NCBI GenBank assembly: GCA_009784025.1 | Contig: WQVK01000016.1 | Location: 1-51,187, forward strand | Source of the DNA: Defluviitaleaceae bacterium | Lineage (GTDB): Bacteria; Bacillota; Clostridia; Lachnospirales; WQUN01 | DNA: 51,187 nucleotides | Direction: 5' to 3' | In this document: positions 8,550 to 15,434 of the stretch, one piece after another | Position numbering within the stretch: the first letter of the stretch is position 1 | How the letters are laid out: every line of letters begins with the position of its first letter | The notes under the pieces: model-generated | What the model saw: only the letters and a program-made list of their open reading frames with translations | Databases searched by the model: none | Told to the model about the DNA's origin: nothing | Program-made: the position numbers and the translations under genes

Positions 8550-8665
8550 TATAGTGAAATAATTCGAAATCGGTCTCGCTTGTCGCGGCAAAAACGCTCA
8601 AAACGCCTTATTTCGGCGTTTCAGGTGCCGCTCTGGCGAGACCGTTTCTCATTTATTTCACTATA
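8550..8665. repeat. MITE-A copy 2
   Basis: A 116-bp imperfect palindrome, ends TATAGTGAAATAATTCGAAA and TTTATTTCACTATA, with CGGTCTCGC / GGCGAGACCG inside and a second inner stem (AACGCC.../...GGCGTTT). It lies in the upstream region of the xylanase gene. Confidence 0.85.
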
Positions 8666-8798
8666 GCTTGCAGACAACGCAAGTATACACTAGGCCCATG
8701 GCCAGCACAATAGCTTTTAGCGGCAAACATATACATTTTTTCCGGGCCGGCCTTGGGGTGAGGAAGCAAAAAACTCTAACTTGTGGGTGAAATAACAT

Positions 8799-8858
8799 AA
8801 AAATGGTACCATACGGTACCATTTTCCTTGAATTATGGTACCGTATGGTACCATTTTT
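8799..8858. repeat. GGTACC double palindrome, copy 1
   Basis: TGGTACCATACGGTACCA (8804-8821) is followed 14 bp later by its exact reverse complement TGGTACCGTATGGTACCA (8836-8853), flanked by AAAAA and TTTTT. Related copies lie at 23136, 29675 and 47141. Confidence 0.85.
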
Positions 8859-9021
8859 ATGGCGAAAAGCAGATGATCTGGCATCATTTCCGCAAGAAAG
8901 CCCGCTGAATTGGCTGTTTTTATAAGAACAAAAAAGTTTTGAAATAAAAAATTCAGGAAAGAATACATATGTTATTGCAATTTTTCCAGTGCTTCCCAAG
9001 TTGAAAGGGGTGGCTGTACGC

Positions 9022-9136
9022 TATACTGAGATAACTCGAAATCGATCTCGCCTGTCGCGACAAAAACGCCTGAAACGCCTTGTCTCGGCGTTTCATGTGC
9101 CGCTGGGCGAGACCGATTTCGAGTTATTTCACTATA
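9022..9136. repeat. MITE-A copy 3
   Basis: A 115-bp palindromic element, ends TATACTGAGATAACTCGAAA and TTTCGAGTTATTTCACTATA. The outer arms pair through CGAAATCGATCTCGCC / GGCGAGACCGATTTCG. It lies in the same orientation as copy 2 and about 360 bp from it. Confidence 0.85.
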
Positions 9137-9336
9137 TCAATTTTAACGTCAAACAGGGGGTATGGATGTTGAGGCTGATACAACCACACTATATCAAACA
9201 CTCATTTATCTTAGGATGCACAATGCATGCAACTATGCTATAGTTCCTAAGGAATTGCAAATAAATTTAAACATTGCGGTTTATTTAGGCAACAGACTTC
9301 TTCCGAAATTCCCATGGGGGGTTCGGAAAAAGTTAC

Positions 9337-9450
9337 ATTTTCAATCTTCCGCCTCTTCTGAGGTAACCCGGAAGAAACCGGGCGGCACGAAGTGCCGGGT
9401 TTGCCAAGCGAACCTTATGAAATTGCGTTTTTTGCAATTTCAGAAGAACT
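9337..9450 (+). repeat. Composite hairpin element E, copy 1 (with D stem)
   Basis: Ordered small stems: AACCCGG/ACCGGG, GGCAC-gaa-GTGCC, a TTGCC..GCGAA block and GAAATTGC-gttttt-tGCAATTTC (9419-9441). The same order recurs at 25287-25400 and, decayed, at 25493-25580 and 42625-42700. Confidence 0.7.
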
Positions 9451-9535
9451 CTAATAAATATCCTCTCTTTTCTGAACACAAAAAGAGAGGATTTATACTT
9501 TAACGCAAACTATAATAGCTTTAGGAGTTGACAAA

Positions 9536-9862
9536 ATGGATTGGATTGGACGTTTAAACAAAGCACTTGTTTATATGGAAGAACATATAGCAGAGGAAAT
9601 TGATTATGCTGAGCTGGCAAAAATCGCATGTTGCTCCTCTTATCAATTTCAGCGAATATTTTCTTATATTGCCAACATACCGCTACCCGAATACATTAGG
9701 CGCAGAAAAATGTCGCTGGCAGCGGTTGACTTACAAAGCGGAGACAAAATTATTGATACCGCACTCAAATACGGATACTCGTCCCCCACAGCCTTCAACC
9801 GTGCTTTCAAAGCGTACACGGCATTGCGCCCTCAAAAGCCAAGGGGTACAACGTATCACTAA
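9536..9862 (+). CDS. AraC-family HTH half of a frameshifted AraC/GyrI regulator
   Basis: This encodes the two helix-turn-helix motifs of an AraC-family activator (ELAKIACCSSYQFQRIF and DTALKYGYSSPTAFNRAFKA, residues about 25-100). It stops at residue 108, where family members continue as a roughly 290-residue protein with a GyrI-like sensor. Restoring one base near 9820 (acg-gca to acg-ggc) joins it in frame to the next gene and restores the expected family reading IAPSKAKGYNV. The start has AGGAG eight bases upstream. It could still act as a bare DNA-binding domain, but a disrupted gene or a sequencing error is more likely. Confidence 0.75.
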   Translation: MDWIGRLNKALVYMEEHIAEEIDYAELAKIACCSSYQFQRIFSYIANIPLPEYIRRRKMSLAAVDLQSGDKIIDTALKYGYSSPTAFNRAFKAYTALRPQKPRGTTYH

Positions 9863-9912
9863 AATCCTATCCTAAAATCAACTTCAAACTAATCGCAAAA
9901 GGAGTAGAAGAA

Positions 9913-10482
9913 ATGGAATTTAAAATTGAGAAACACGGCGCTATTCGTGTTGTTGGTGTATCTACGCCATTAAGCAAAGATATAGAAAAGGCTTATGAAG
10001 AAGGTACGGCCTTATGGGTAAAGGTGTTGTTTGAAGGCGCATCGGAGGATGAATATGGCAACGGCAAAATATGTCGCGAACTTAACACGGCCATCAATGT
10101 TAAATATCCAGATGGCAGCCTACCCAAGTACAACGGCTTTTTTGGTATCGAAACAGAGCATGATAACGGCGGTGAATACATTATAGCCGTAGCAAGCCCT
10201 ATGCCTGAGAACAACAGCCTGAAAGAATATATAATCCCCGCACATACATGGGCAGTATTTTCAGGAAAAAATTTTTTTGAAGATGAAGATAATGCAGATT
10301 CCTTTATTAGATATGAAGAGCGCATATATTCAGAGTGGCTTCCTTCTTCCGGCTATGAAATAGCTGATACCATAAGTGTACAGTTTTTATTGCCCACAAC
10401 AGATATAGAAAATGCCCCCTTTGAAATTTGGCTGCCAATTAAGAAAAATAGAAACACAACAACAAACCAGCCTATTTCTTAA
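9913..10482 (+). CDS. GyrI-like small-molecule-binding half of the split AraC regulator
   Basis: Protein of 189 residues with a GyrI/SOUL-like effector-binding fold: MEFKIEKHGAIRVVGVSTPL at the start, then EYIIPAHTWAVFSG and a YEERIYSEWLPSSGYE segment typical of the AraC-linked domain. The reading frame extends upstream without a stop to about 9820 (PSKAKGYNVSLKSYPKINFK), the linker expected in an intact AraC-GyrI protein, so this is its C-terminal half. AAGGAG seven bases before this ATG means it could also be translated alone. It converges on the MacB-like gene, with the two stop regions overlapping by four bases. Ligand unknown. Confidence 0.8.
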   Translation: MEFKIEKHGAIRVVGVSTPLSKDIEKAYEEGTALWVKVLFEGASEDEYGNGKICRELNTAINVKYPDGSLPKYNGFFGIETEHDNGGEYIIAVASPMPENNSLKEYIIPAHTWAVFSGKNFFEDEDNADSFIRYEERIYSEWLPSSGYEIADTISVQFLLPTTDIENAPFEIWLPIKKNRNTTTNQPIS

Positions 10483-11477
10483 TTCTTAGCGCAAATATAA
10501 ACACAAACACATAAAGCCACAACCATCACCACTGCCTGCTTTAGCAGCCCCAGCCGCAATTCCACATCGCGCAGCATTGGGGTAGCGCCAAGAAACTCGC
10601 GCAGGCCAGCATTTGCCTGCTGCAACAACTCCTGCCAAAAAATAAAATCGCTCCAATGGGTGGGGATTATCCACGGCGGCAGGCTATTAAGCAAAAACGG
10701 AACTGCGATAGCAAATAGTATAAACCCCACAAAAACCACCGGCATACGCGCAGCAGGATAATATTTCCCCATGAAACCTATAAGCATAACCAGCAAATGT
10801 ATGGCGGCTATAATCAGCGGAAGTATTGGCATGAAGCGAGCTAAGGTAATAACCCCGCCCATAAGCATATAATCAGGCCTGCCAAGCCCAGAGGCTATCG
10901 CGAAGCTTTCTGCATGGCTTCGGGTGGGGTGCTGTGTGCCCCCTTCAAGCTCTATGGCTGTCCAGCTTTGCTGGGTATCTTCTATATGAAAGGACAGCAA
11001 TGCAAGCTCCCCATTAGCTTCAAACACCCCCCGCACGATGCGAGGCGCATCGTCTACATAAACCAGCATCCCCACAATATCTATGCTACCCCATAAACTA
11101 TGGGCAAGAGCTTCAGAAACCGCAACGCCGTTGCCATCTACAGAACTTGGCGCGCTGCCAGCCACATAGCGCCCAGGCCACACCAAAGCAGCATTGCCAG
11201 AATATGAAATGGCACTGGCCTGCACAGTTCTTACCCCGGCAGAAAATTCTGCGCTGCCCTCGTGCCAAAAAGTAGGCCAAAACTGGTTGTACCCGTTACA
11301 TTCAATGGAATATTGCCGCGTGCGGTGGGCAGTTTGCCCGCAAATGGGCTGGGAGAACCGCAAGGATATATTGGAAAAGCGAGATATTTCTGCCGCCCCC
11401 CTAAGCCCCACAACCAGCAGCGCAGCAAGCAAGCACCATAGCAACACAGTCACTATTTTAGATTTAATCATAGCCAT
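10479..11477 (-). CDS. MacB-like membrane protein with periplasmic-core-type domain
   Basis: Protein of 332 residues, last gene of the five-gene operon. One N-terminal membrane helix (about 8-28), an extracytoplasmic domain (about 30-205) whose GVAVSEALAHSLWG stretch and following VDDAPRIVRGVFE resemble the MacB/FtsX periplasmic core, then three or four membrane helices (about 210-325). This is the general layout of MacB-type exporter permeases, but no ATPase gene is present. It follows the adaptor gene by 11 bases. The start is either this ATG or the one two codons on; neither has a strong ribosome site. Working with the HlyD-like adaptor in export or in sensing is an inference from the neighbourhood. 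Confidence 0.65.
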   Translation of the reverse strand: MAMIKSKIVTVLLWCLLAALLVVGLRGAAEISRFSNISLRFSQPICGQTAHRTRQYSIECNGYNQFWPTFWHEGSAEFSAGVRTVQASAISYSGNAALVWPGRYVAGSAPSSVDGNGVAVSEALAHSLWGSIDIVGMLVYVDDAPRIVRGVFEANGELALLSFHIEDTQQSWTAIELEGGTQHPTRSHAESFAIASGLGRPDYMLMGGVITLARFMPILPLIIAAIHLLVMLIGFMGKYYPAARMPVVFVGFILFAIAVPFLLNSLPPWIIPTHWSDFIFWQELLQQANAGLREFLGATPMLRDVELRLGLLKQAVVMVVALCVCVYICAKN

Positions 11478-11488
11478 AAGCCGCCGCC

Positions 11489-13720
11489 CTACGCAACCCG
11501 AATGCGGTCGCCAACAGATACCGGGCGGTTGCTGCTAACAATCACCTGGCAGCTACGGCTAACCGCCCCCGATACAGACACCATATCGCTGTCTGAAGCG
11601 ACAATGGTTACATTCACGCGCATCACTACATTTTGCAGGCCCATAACCGTGCTGTGCTGAGCCATTACATGCAAGAAATATCCTGCATTATCTGAATTTA
11701 GTGCAGATATTGGCACAGTAAAATCGTAACTAGCCCGCCGCAGAATAGCCTGTACATCTACCCGCTGTCCCTGGCTCCAGTCGCTGCCCGGCAGGGCTAT
11801 TGTAATATCCACACGGCCATAATCGTCTGGCTGGGAAATACTTGTTACTATCCCAGTTACCGTTGGGGTAAAGAACATATTTCCACCGCCGGTGGTTACA
11901 ACGCCTTCGCTGCCTACGGTTAGCCTTTCTGCTTCGGTTCTTGATATTTGCATATGCGCCTCAAAACCGCCGTTTTCGGTATCCCGCAGGGTGACAATGG
12001 CGTTATTGCCGGTTATTTCGCCCGCTTCCATGGCGAAAGATACTATGCCTGTATGCTGTGCATATAGGATTCCTTCGTTTGATATAAGCATGTTCAGCGC
12101 GTCTAGGGTGGCCTGCTGTTCTGCAATATCAAGTTGCAAAGTTGTGGCGCTTATTATGTTTTGGGCCGTGCTGTCTGCGGCTTGCTGGGCGCTGGTTTCA
12201 TGGTTTTGCCTCGCGCTGTTAAGTGAAGTTATTGCGTCTTCTACCTGCCTTGCTGCCGCCTGGCGGCTTGCTGCCGCGCCATTTGTTGCGGTTTGCAATG
12301 CGGTCTGGGCGCGCTCCACTTCAGAGCTTACATTGCTGGCACTGTCTTGCAATAAGCGCATGGCAACCTGCAAACTGTCTGCTGCGCGGGTTTCTGCGGT
12401 ATCAAGCGCGGCTTCTGCCTGCTCTATTGCGGCCAGTATGTTATCGTCAAAATTGCGCCTTGTCTGCTCTAGGTTGTTTTCCGCATCTTCAAGGCTGCGC
12501 TCTGCAGTTAGTAAACTGTTGGCTGCCCGGGTTATTGCGGCCTCTAGGGCATCTTCTGCCCGGTCTATATCATCTTGCGCTGCGTCGCTGAAATTGCGCT
12601 GCACTTGGGCCAGGGAGGTTTCTGCATCTTCCACCTGTCGCCTTGCCGCTAGGTTATTTGCCTCTGCTGTGTTCTCGGCATTGGTTACGGCAGCTTGCGC
12701 CTGCTCTACGGCTGCCCATGCGGCGGCTACCGCCCCATAATTTGGCTCGGTTGACCAGAACATGGCATTGTAATATGCATTAAACGCGGCCAACAAGGCA
12801 TTTTGGGCATTTTGGATAGCCTCTTCCCCCTGCTGCCTTCTGGTGTTGTAATCATCCCTGGCGCGCTGTAGGCCGCGCTTGGCATTATCTATGGCGGTGC
12901 GGTCTATATCTGCCGGGCGCTGGGCCAGCAGTTGGTTTAATGCCTCCTGCGCCTCGGCAATGTCTGCTTGGCCTTGCGCTGTAGTTGCGTTGTAATCTTC
13001 CAATGCGCGCTGGTGGCTACGGGTTGCGTTTTGCAATGCGGTGTCGTCTATGTTAATTTCAAACAATGCTTCTTCTGCGGCGGCAATATCGGCCTGCCTC
13101 TGCGCCACCACAGCATAATAATCCTCTAGCGCACGCTGGTGGTTGCGTATTACAAGCGGCAGCATATGCGCTTCTACCCCATAAGTTGGGGCAAGCAGCG
13201 CATCTAGGGCTTCTTGCGCTTCTGCAATATCCGCGTTACCCTGCCTTACTGTAGCGTTGTAATCTTCCTGAGCGCGTTGAAGGCTGCGTTGCGCGTTTTC
13301 AATTTGGCTTACATCCACGCTATCGCCGTTTTCTAGCCTTTCCATATCAAGTTGCATCATATTAAGGCTTGCTTCATCGCGGATACGCTGTGTTTTTAGC
13401 TCTTCCAGGCAAAATCTGGCTATAGCATCGCCACGCTCTATGTTCTGCCCGATATTTACCAACATTTCATCTATGACAAGCCCCTGTGGCGCTGTTATTT
13501 CAAGTGTATCCGTTGCATATACCGTGGCCGTACCGGCAATCGCTTCTATAATTTCGCTTCTTTCTGGCGATGCCAACACCACCCTTGCCAGGGTCGCGCC
13601 ACTTGTGCCCCGGGCAATAAGCGTAAACGCCAGCAACATAGCCAAAAACTTAAATATATTCCCGGCAGAGCGGCGCTGTGCAGGGTCGGCAGCTTCTATG
13701 CGCTTAAATAAATTTCTCAT
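11489..13720 (-). CDS. Long coiled-coil HlyD/RND-type periplasmic adaptor-like protein
   Basis: Protein of 743 residues. An N-terminal membrane anchor (about 24-45) is followed by the first half of a lipoyl-like domain (ITAPQGLVIDEMLVNIGQ). A roughly 400-residue helical region (about 115-545) has recurring RALEDYNAT / ADIAEAQEALN units spaced by about 45-60 residues. Then come the second lipoyl half (GIVSFAMEAGEITGNNAIV) and beta-barrel domains to the C terminus (VPISALNSDNAGYFLHV). Such adaptors link an inner-membrane pump to the exterior; the hairpin here is far longer than the usual 60-150 residues. The upstream permease stop is three bases from this ATG and GGAG overlaps it, so the genes are translationally coupled. 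Confidence 0.85.
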   Translation of the reverse strand: MRNLFKRIEAADPAQRRSAGNIFKFLAMLLAFTLIARGTSGATLARVVLASPERSEIIEAIAGTATVYATDTLEITAPQGLVIDEMLVNIGQNIERGDAIARFCLEELKTQRIRDEASLNMMQLDMERLENGDSVDVSQIENAQRSLQRAQEDYNATVRQGNADIAEAQEALDALLAPTYGVEAHMLPLVIRNHQRALEDYYAVVAQRQADIAAAEEALFEINIDDTALQNATRSHQRALEDYNATTAQGQADIAEAQEALNQLLAQRPADIDRTAIDNAKRGLQRARDDYNTRRQQGEEAIQNAQNALLAAFNAYYNAMFWSTEPNYGAVAAAWAAVEQAQAAVTNAENTAEANNLAARRQVEDAETSLAQVQRNFSDAAQDDIDRAEDALEAAITRAANSLLTAERSLEDAENNLEQTRRNFDDNILAAIEQAEAALDTAETRAADSLQVAMRLLQDSASNVSSEVERAQTALQTATNGAAASRQAAARQVEDAITSLNSARQNHETSAQQAADSTAQNIISATTLQLDIAEQQATLDALNMLISNEGILYAQHTGIVSFAMEAGEITGNNAIVTLRDTENGGFEAHMQISRTEAERLTVGSEGVVTTGGGNMFFTPTVTGIVTSISQPDDYGRVDITIALPGSDWSQGQRVDVQAILRRASYDFTVPISALNSDNAGYFLHVMAQHSTVMGLQNVVMRVNVTIVASDSDMVSVSGAVSRSCQVIVSSNRPVSVGDRIRVA

Positions 13721-13723
13721 ATC

Positions 13724-14560
13724 CTACTCCTTAATCCCGGTGGCCTGTATGCCAAGCTCCAGATATTTTTGCCCAAAGAAGAAAAACAGCGCGGCAGGCA
13801 ACAGCATAAACAACGACGCCACCATAGCCAGACCCAATTCTTCCGCCACAATCTGCGGAAGAAACAGCGACAATGGCCATGTGGCAGGGTCGCTCAAAAA
13901 TATCATGGGCTGCTCTATCGCACCCCATACTTCCAAAAACCCAAGCACTACCGCCGCCAATATACTTGGCATGCCAAGTGGCAGCCCCACACTTACAAAT
14001 GTACGCAAAGGCCCAGCCCCATCTATGGAAGCCGCCTCTAAAATAGCCCTTGGCACCGCATCAAAACCCTTAAGCATAATAAACACAGGAAATGCCGAAA
14101 ACGCAAATGGCAGAACTACCGCCCAAATGCTGCCCATCATCCCCAAACGGTCCATAACCAAAAAGTTTGGCACCATGGTCACTTGGAAAGGCATAAGCAT
14201 AAGGGCAATATAAACCGTTATCAAAATCCTGCGTCCCCGGAAACGAAACCGGCTTAAAGCCCAAGCCGCCGGCGCACCAAATACAAGCTGCCCCAAAATA
14301 GACGGCATAACCAGCCTAAATGTATTCCAAAACATAACAAAGAACTGCGGCGTATCTAAAAGCAGCTGCACCAGCGGCTGCAAAGTTGGCCATGTGGGCA
14401 ACAGCGGCCATGTGGCCTGCCCGCCGTCCCCAGCTAAAGCGGGGCGTATGGTGAAGTTAAGCTCCTCAATAGACATCAAACTGCCCATAACCATAAACCA
14501 CAACATCCACCAAACCAGCAAAGCCAAGGCAGAAAGAGGAATAAATCTAATCGCTTTCAT
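13724..14560 (-). CDS. Sugar-type ABC transporter permease (MalG-like)
   Basis: Protein of 278 residues with about six membrane helices. The cytoplasmic EAA loop (EAASIDGAGPLRTFVSVGLP, about residues 180-200) is the contact for an ATPase subunit and marks the carbohydrate-uptake CUT1 permeases. An N-terminal extracytoplasmic stretch follows helix 1. The ATG lies inside the last codons of the MalF-like gene (14-base overlap), with GGAG about ten bases before it. No ATPase gene is in the operon, so a shared MsmK-type ATPase encoded elsewhere is presumed. Substrate unknown. Confidence 0.92.
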   Translation of the reverse strand: MKAIRFIPLSALALLVWWMLWFMVMGSLMSIEELNFTIRPALAGDGGQATWPLLPTWPTLQPLVQLLLDTPQFFVMFWNTFRLVMPSILGQLVFGAPAAWALSRFRFRGRRILITVYIALMLMPFQVTMVPNFLVMDRLGMMGSIWAVVLPFAFSAFPVFIMLKGFDAVPRAILEAASIDGAGPLRTFVSVGLPLGMPSILAAVVLGFLEVWGAIEQPMIFLSDPATWPLSLFLPQIVAEELGLAMVASLFMLLPAALFFFFGQKYLELGIQATGIKE

Positions 14561-15434
14561 TATCCAAAAATCTCCGCATCAATAGGATGATAACCAGCAG
14601 CATGACCGCCATCATGGTGGCTGCCGCGCTTAGCCTGCTAACATCCAAATTTTGAAACCAATTGTTAAACAAATGCTGCAATAAGTACATAGAATCATGA
14701 GGATGAGAACCCGCAACTAAATACGCCTCCCTAAAAACCCTAAAGCTATTAAGCAGCGATAAGATAGACACGATACCAACCGTAGGCAGCAAGCAAGGCA
14801 AGGTAACATACCTAAAGCTTTGCAGCTTGCTTGCGCCGTCTACATGAGCGGCTTCGTACAATGTGTCGGATATACTATCCAGCCCTGCCAGCCATAGAAT
14901 CATGTTATAGCCGGTGTTTTTCCAAAGGTACGTGAACACAAGCACCCAAAACGCTGCGCCAGTGCCCATAAAATTAACCGGCTCTAACCCAAATGTAGTC
15001 AAAACTGTGTTGGCAAGCCCATTTTCGTTAAACACAACCTGCCATAGCAACACAATGCTTGCCACAGGAACAGCCAGCGGTAACAAAAATGTAGTTTTAA
15101 AAAGCTTCCCATATGGGCGTATGGAGCGCAGCAAAATTGCAACGCCAAGGCTGATAACAAGCAAAAGCGGTATGCAAATGGCAACAAACATTGCCGTATT
15201 CCTTGCAGCAAGACGAAATGCCCCATTGTTAACCACAGATACATAACTCTCTAGGCCTATAAAATTTACACCCCGCACATCAAAAAAGCTGCGGCGCACA
15301 GTATCCGCAAATGGGATAAGAAAAAACGCACACATCCCCACAAAGCTTGGTGCAAGGAAGGCGAGGGCTGTAAAGCCCTCACCTCTTCTTTTCTTACGAA
15401 CGTTCTGCCAAATAGTTCCTAATGTTTTGCTCAA
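14547..15434 (-). CDS. Sugar-type ABC transporter permease (MalF-like)
   Basis: Protein of 295 residues with six predicted membrane helices and the EAA loop EAAHVDGASKLQSFRYVTLP near residues 195-215, typical of the MalF-side permease of CUT1 systems. The likely start is a TTG at 15434 inside the end of the binding-protein gene (41-base overlap). There is no in-frame ATG before the first membrane helix, so translational coupling is probable. It pairs with the MalG-like gene just downstream. Substrate cannot be read from the sequence. Confidence 0.9.
   Translation of the reverse strand: MSKTLGTIWQNVRKKRRGEGFTALAFLAPSFVGMCAFFLIPFADTVRRSFFDVRGVNFIGLESYVSVVNNGAFRLAARNTAMFVAICIPLLLVISLGVAILLRSIRPYGKLFKTTFLLPLAVPVASIVLLWQVVFNENGLANTVLTTFGLEPVNFMGTGAAFWVLVFTYLWKNTGYNMILWLAGLDSISDTLYEAAHVDGASKLQSFRYVTLPCLLPTVGIVSILSLLNSFRVFREAYLVAGSHPHDSMYLLQHLFNNWFQNLDVSRLSAAATMMAVMLLVIILLMRRFLDNESD

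Larger units (their letters stand above)
8518..9535. other. Repeat-filled intergenic region
   Basis: About 1 kb with no convincing gene. It holds two MITE-A copies, a GGTACC palindrome, one composite E/D hairpin element and a short AT-rich hairpin at 9460-9492 (ATCCTCTCTTTT / AAAAGAGAGGAT). Open frames here merely cross the repeats. A TATAAT at 9511-9516 may be the -10 of the AraC-like gene; no good -35 is visible. Confidence 0.6.

Noticed and set aside
8518-8601. N-terminal extension of the xylanase reading frame
   Set aside because: These codons are the MITE-A arm; the signal peptide and AGGAGG site place the start at 8517.
9162-9503. 113-residue open frame
   Set aside because: It runs through the composite hairpin repeat, has no ribosome site and no family-like sequence.
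11892-12740. 282-residue open frame opposite the adaptor gene
   Set aside because: Antisense to Ala/Gln/Glu-rich coiled-coil codons, which produce long Ser/Ala-rich shadows.
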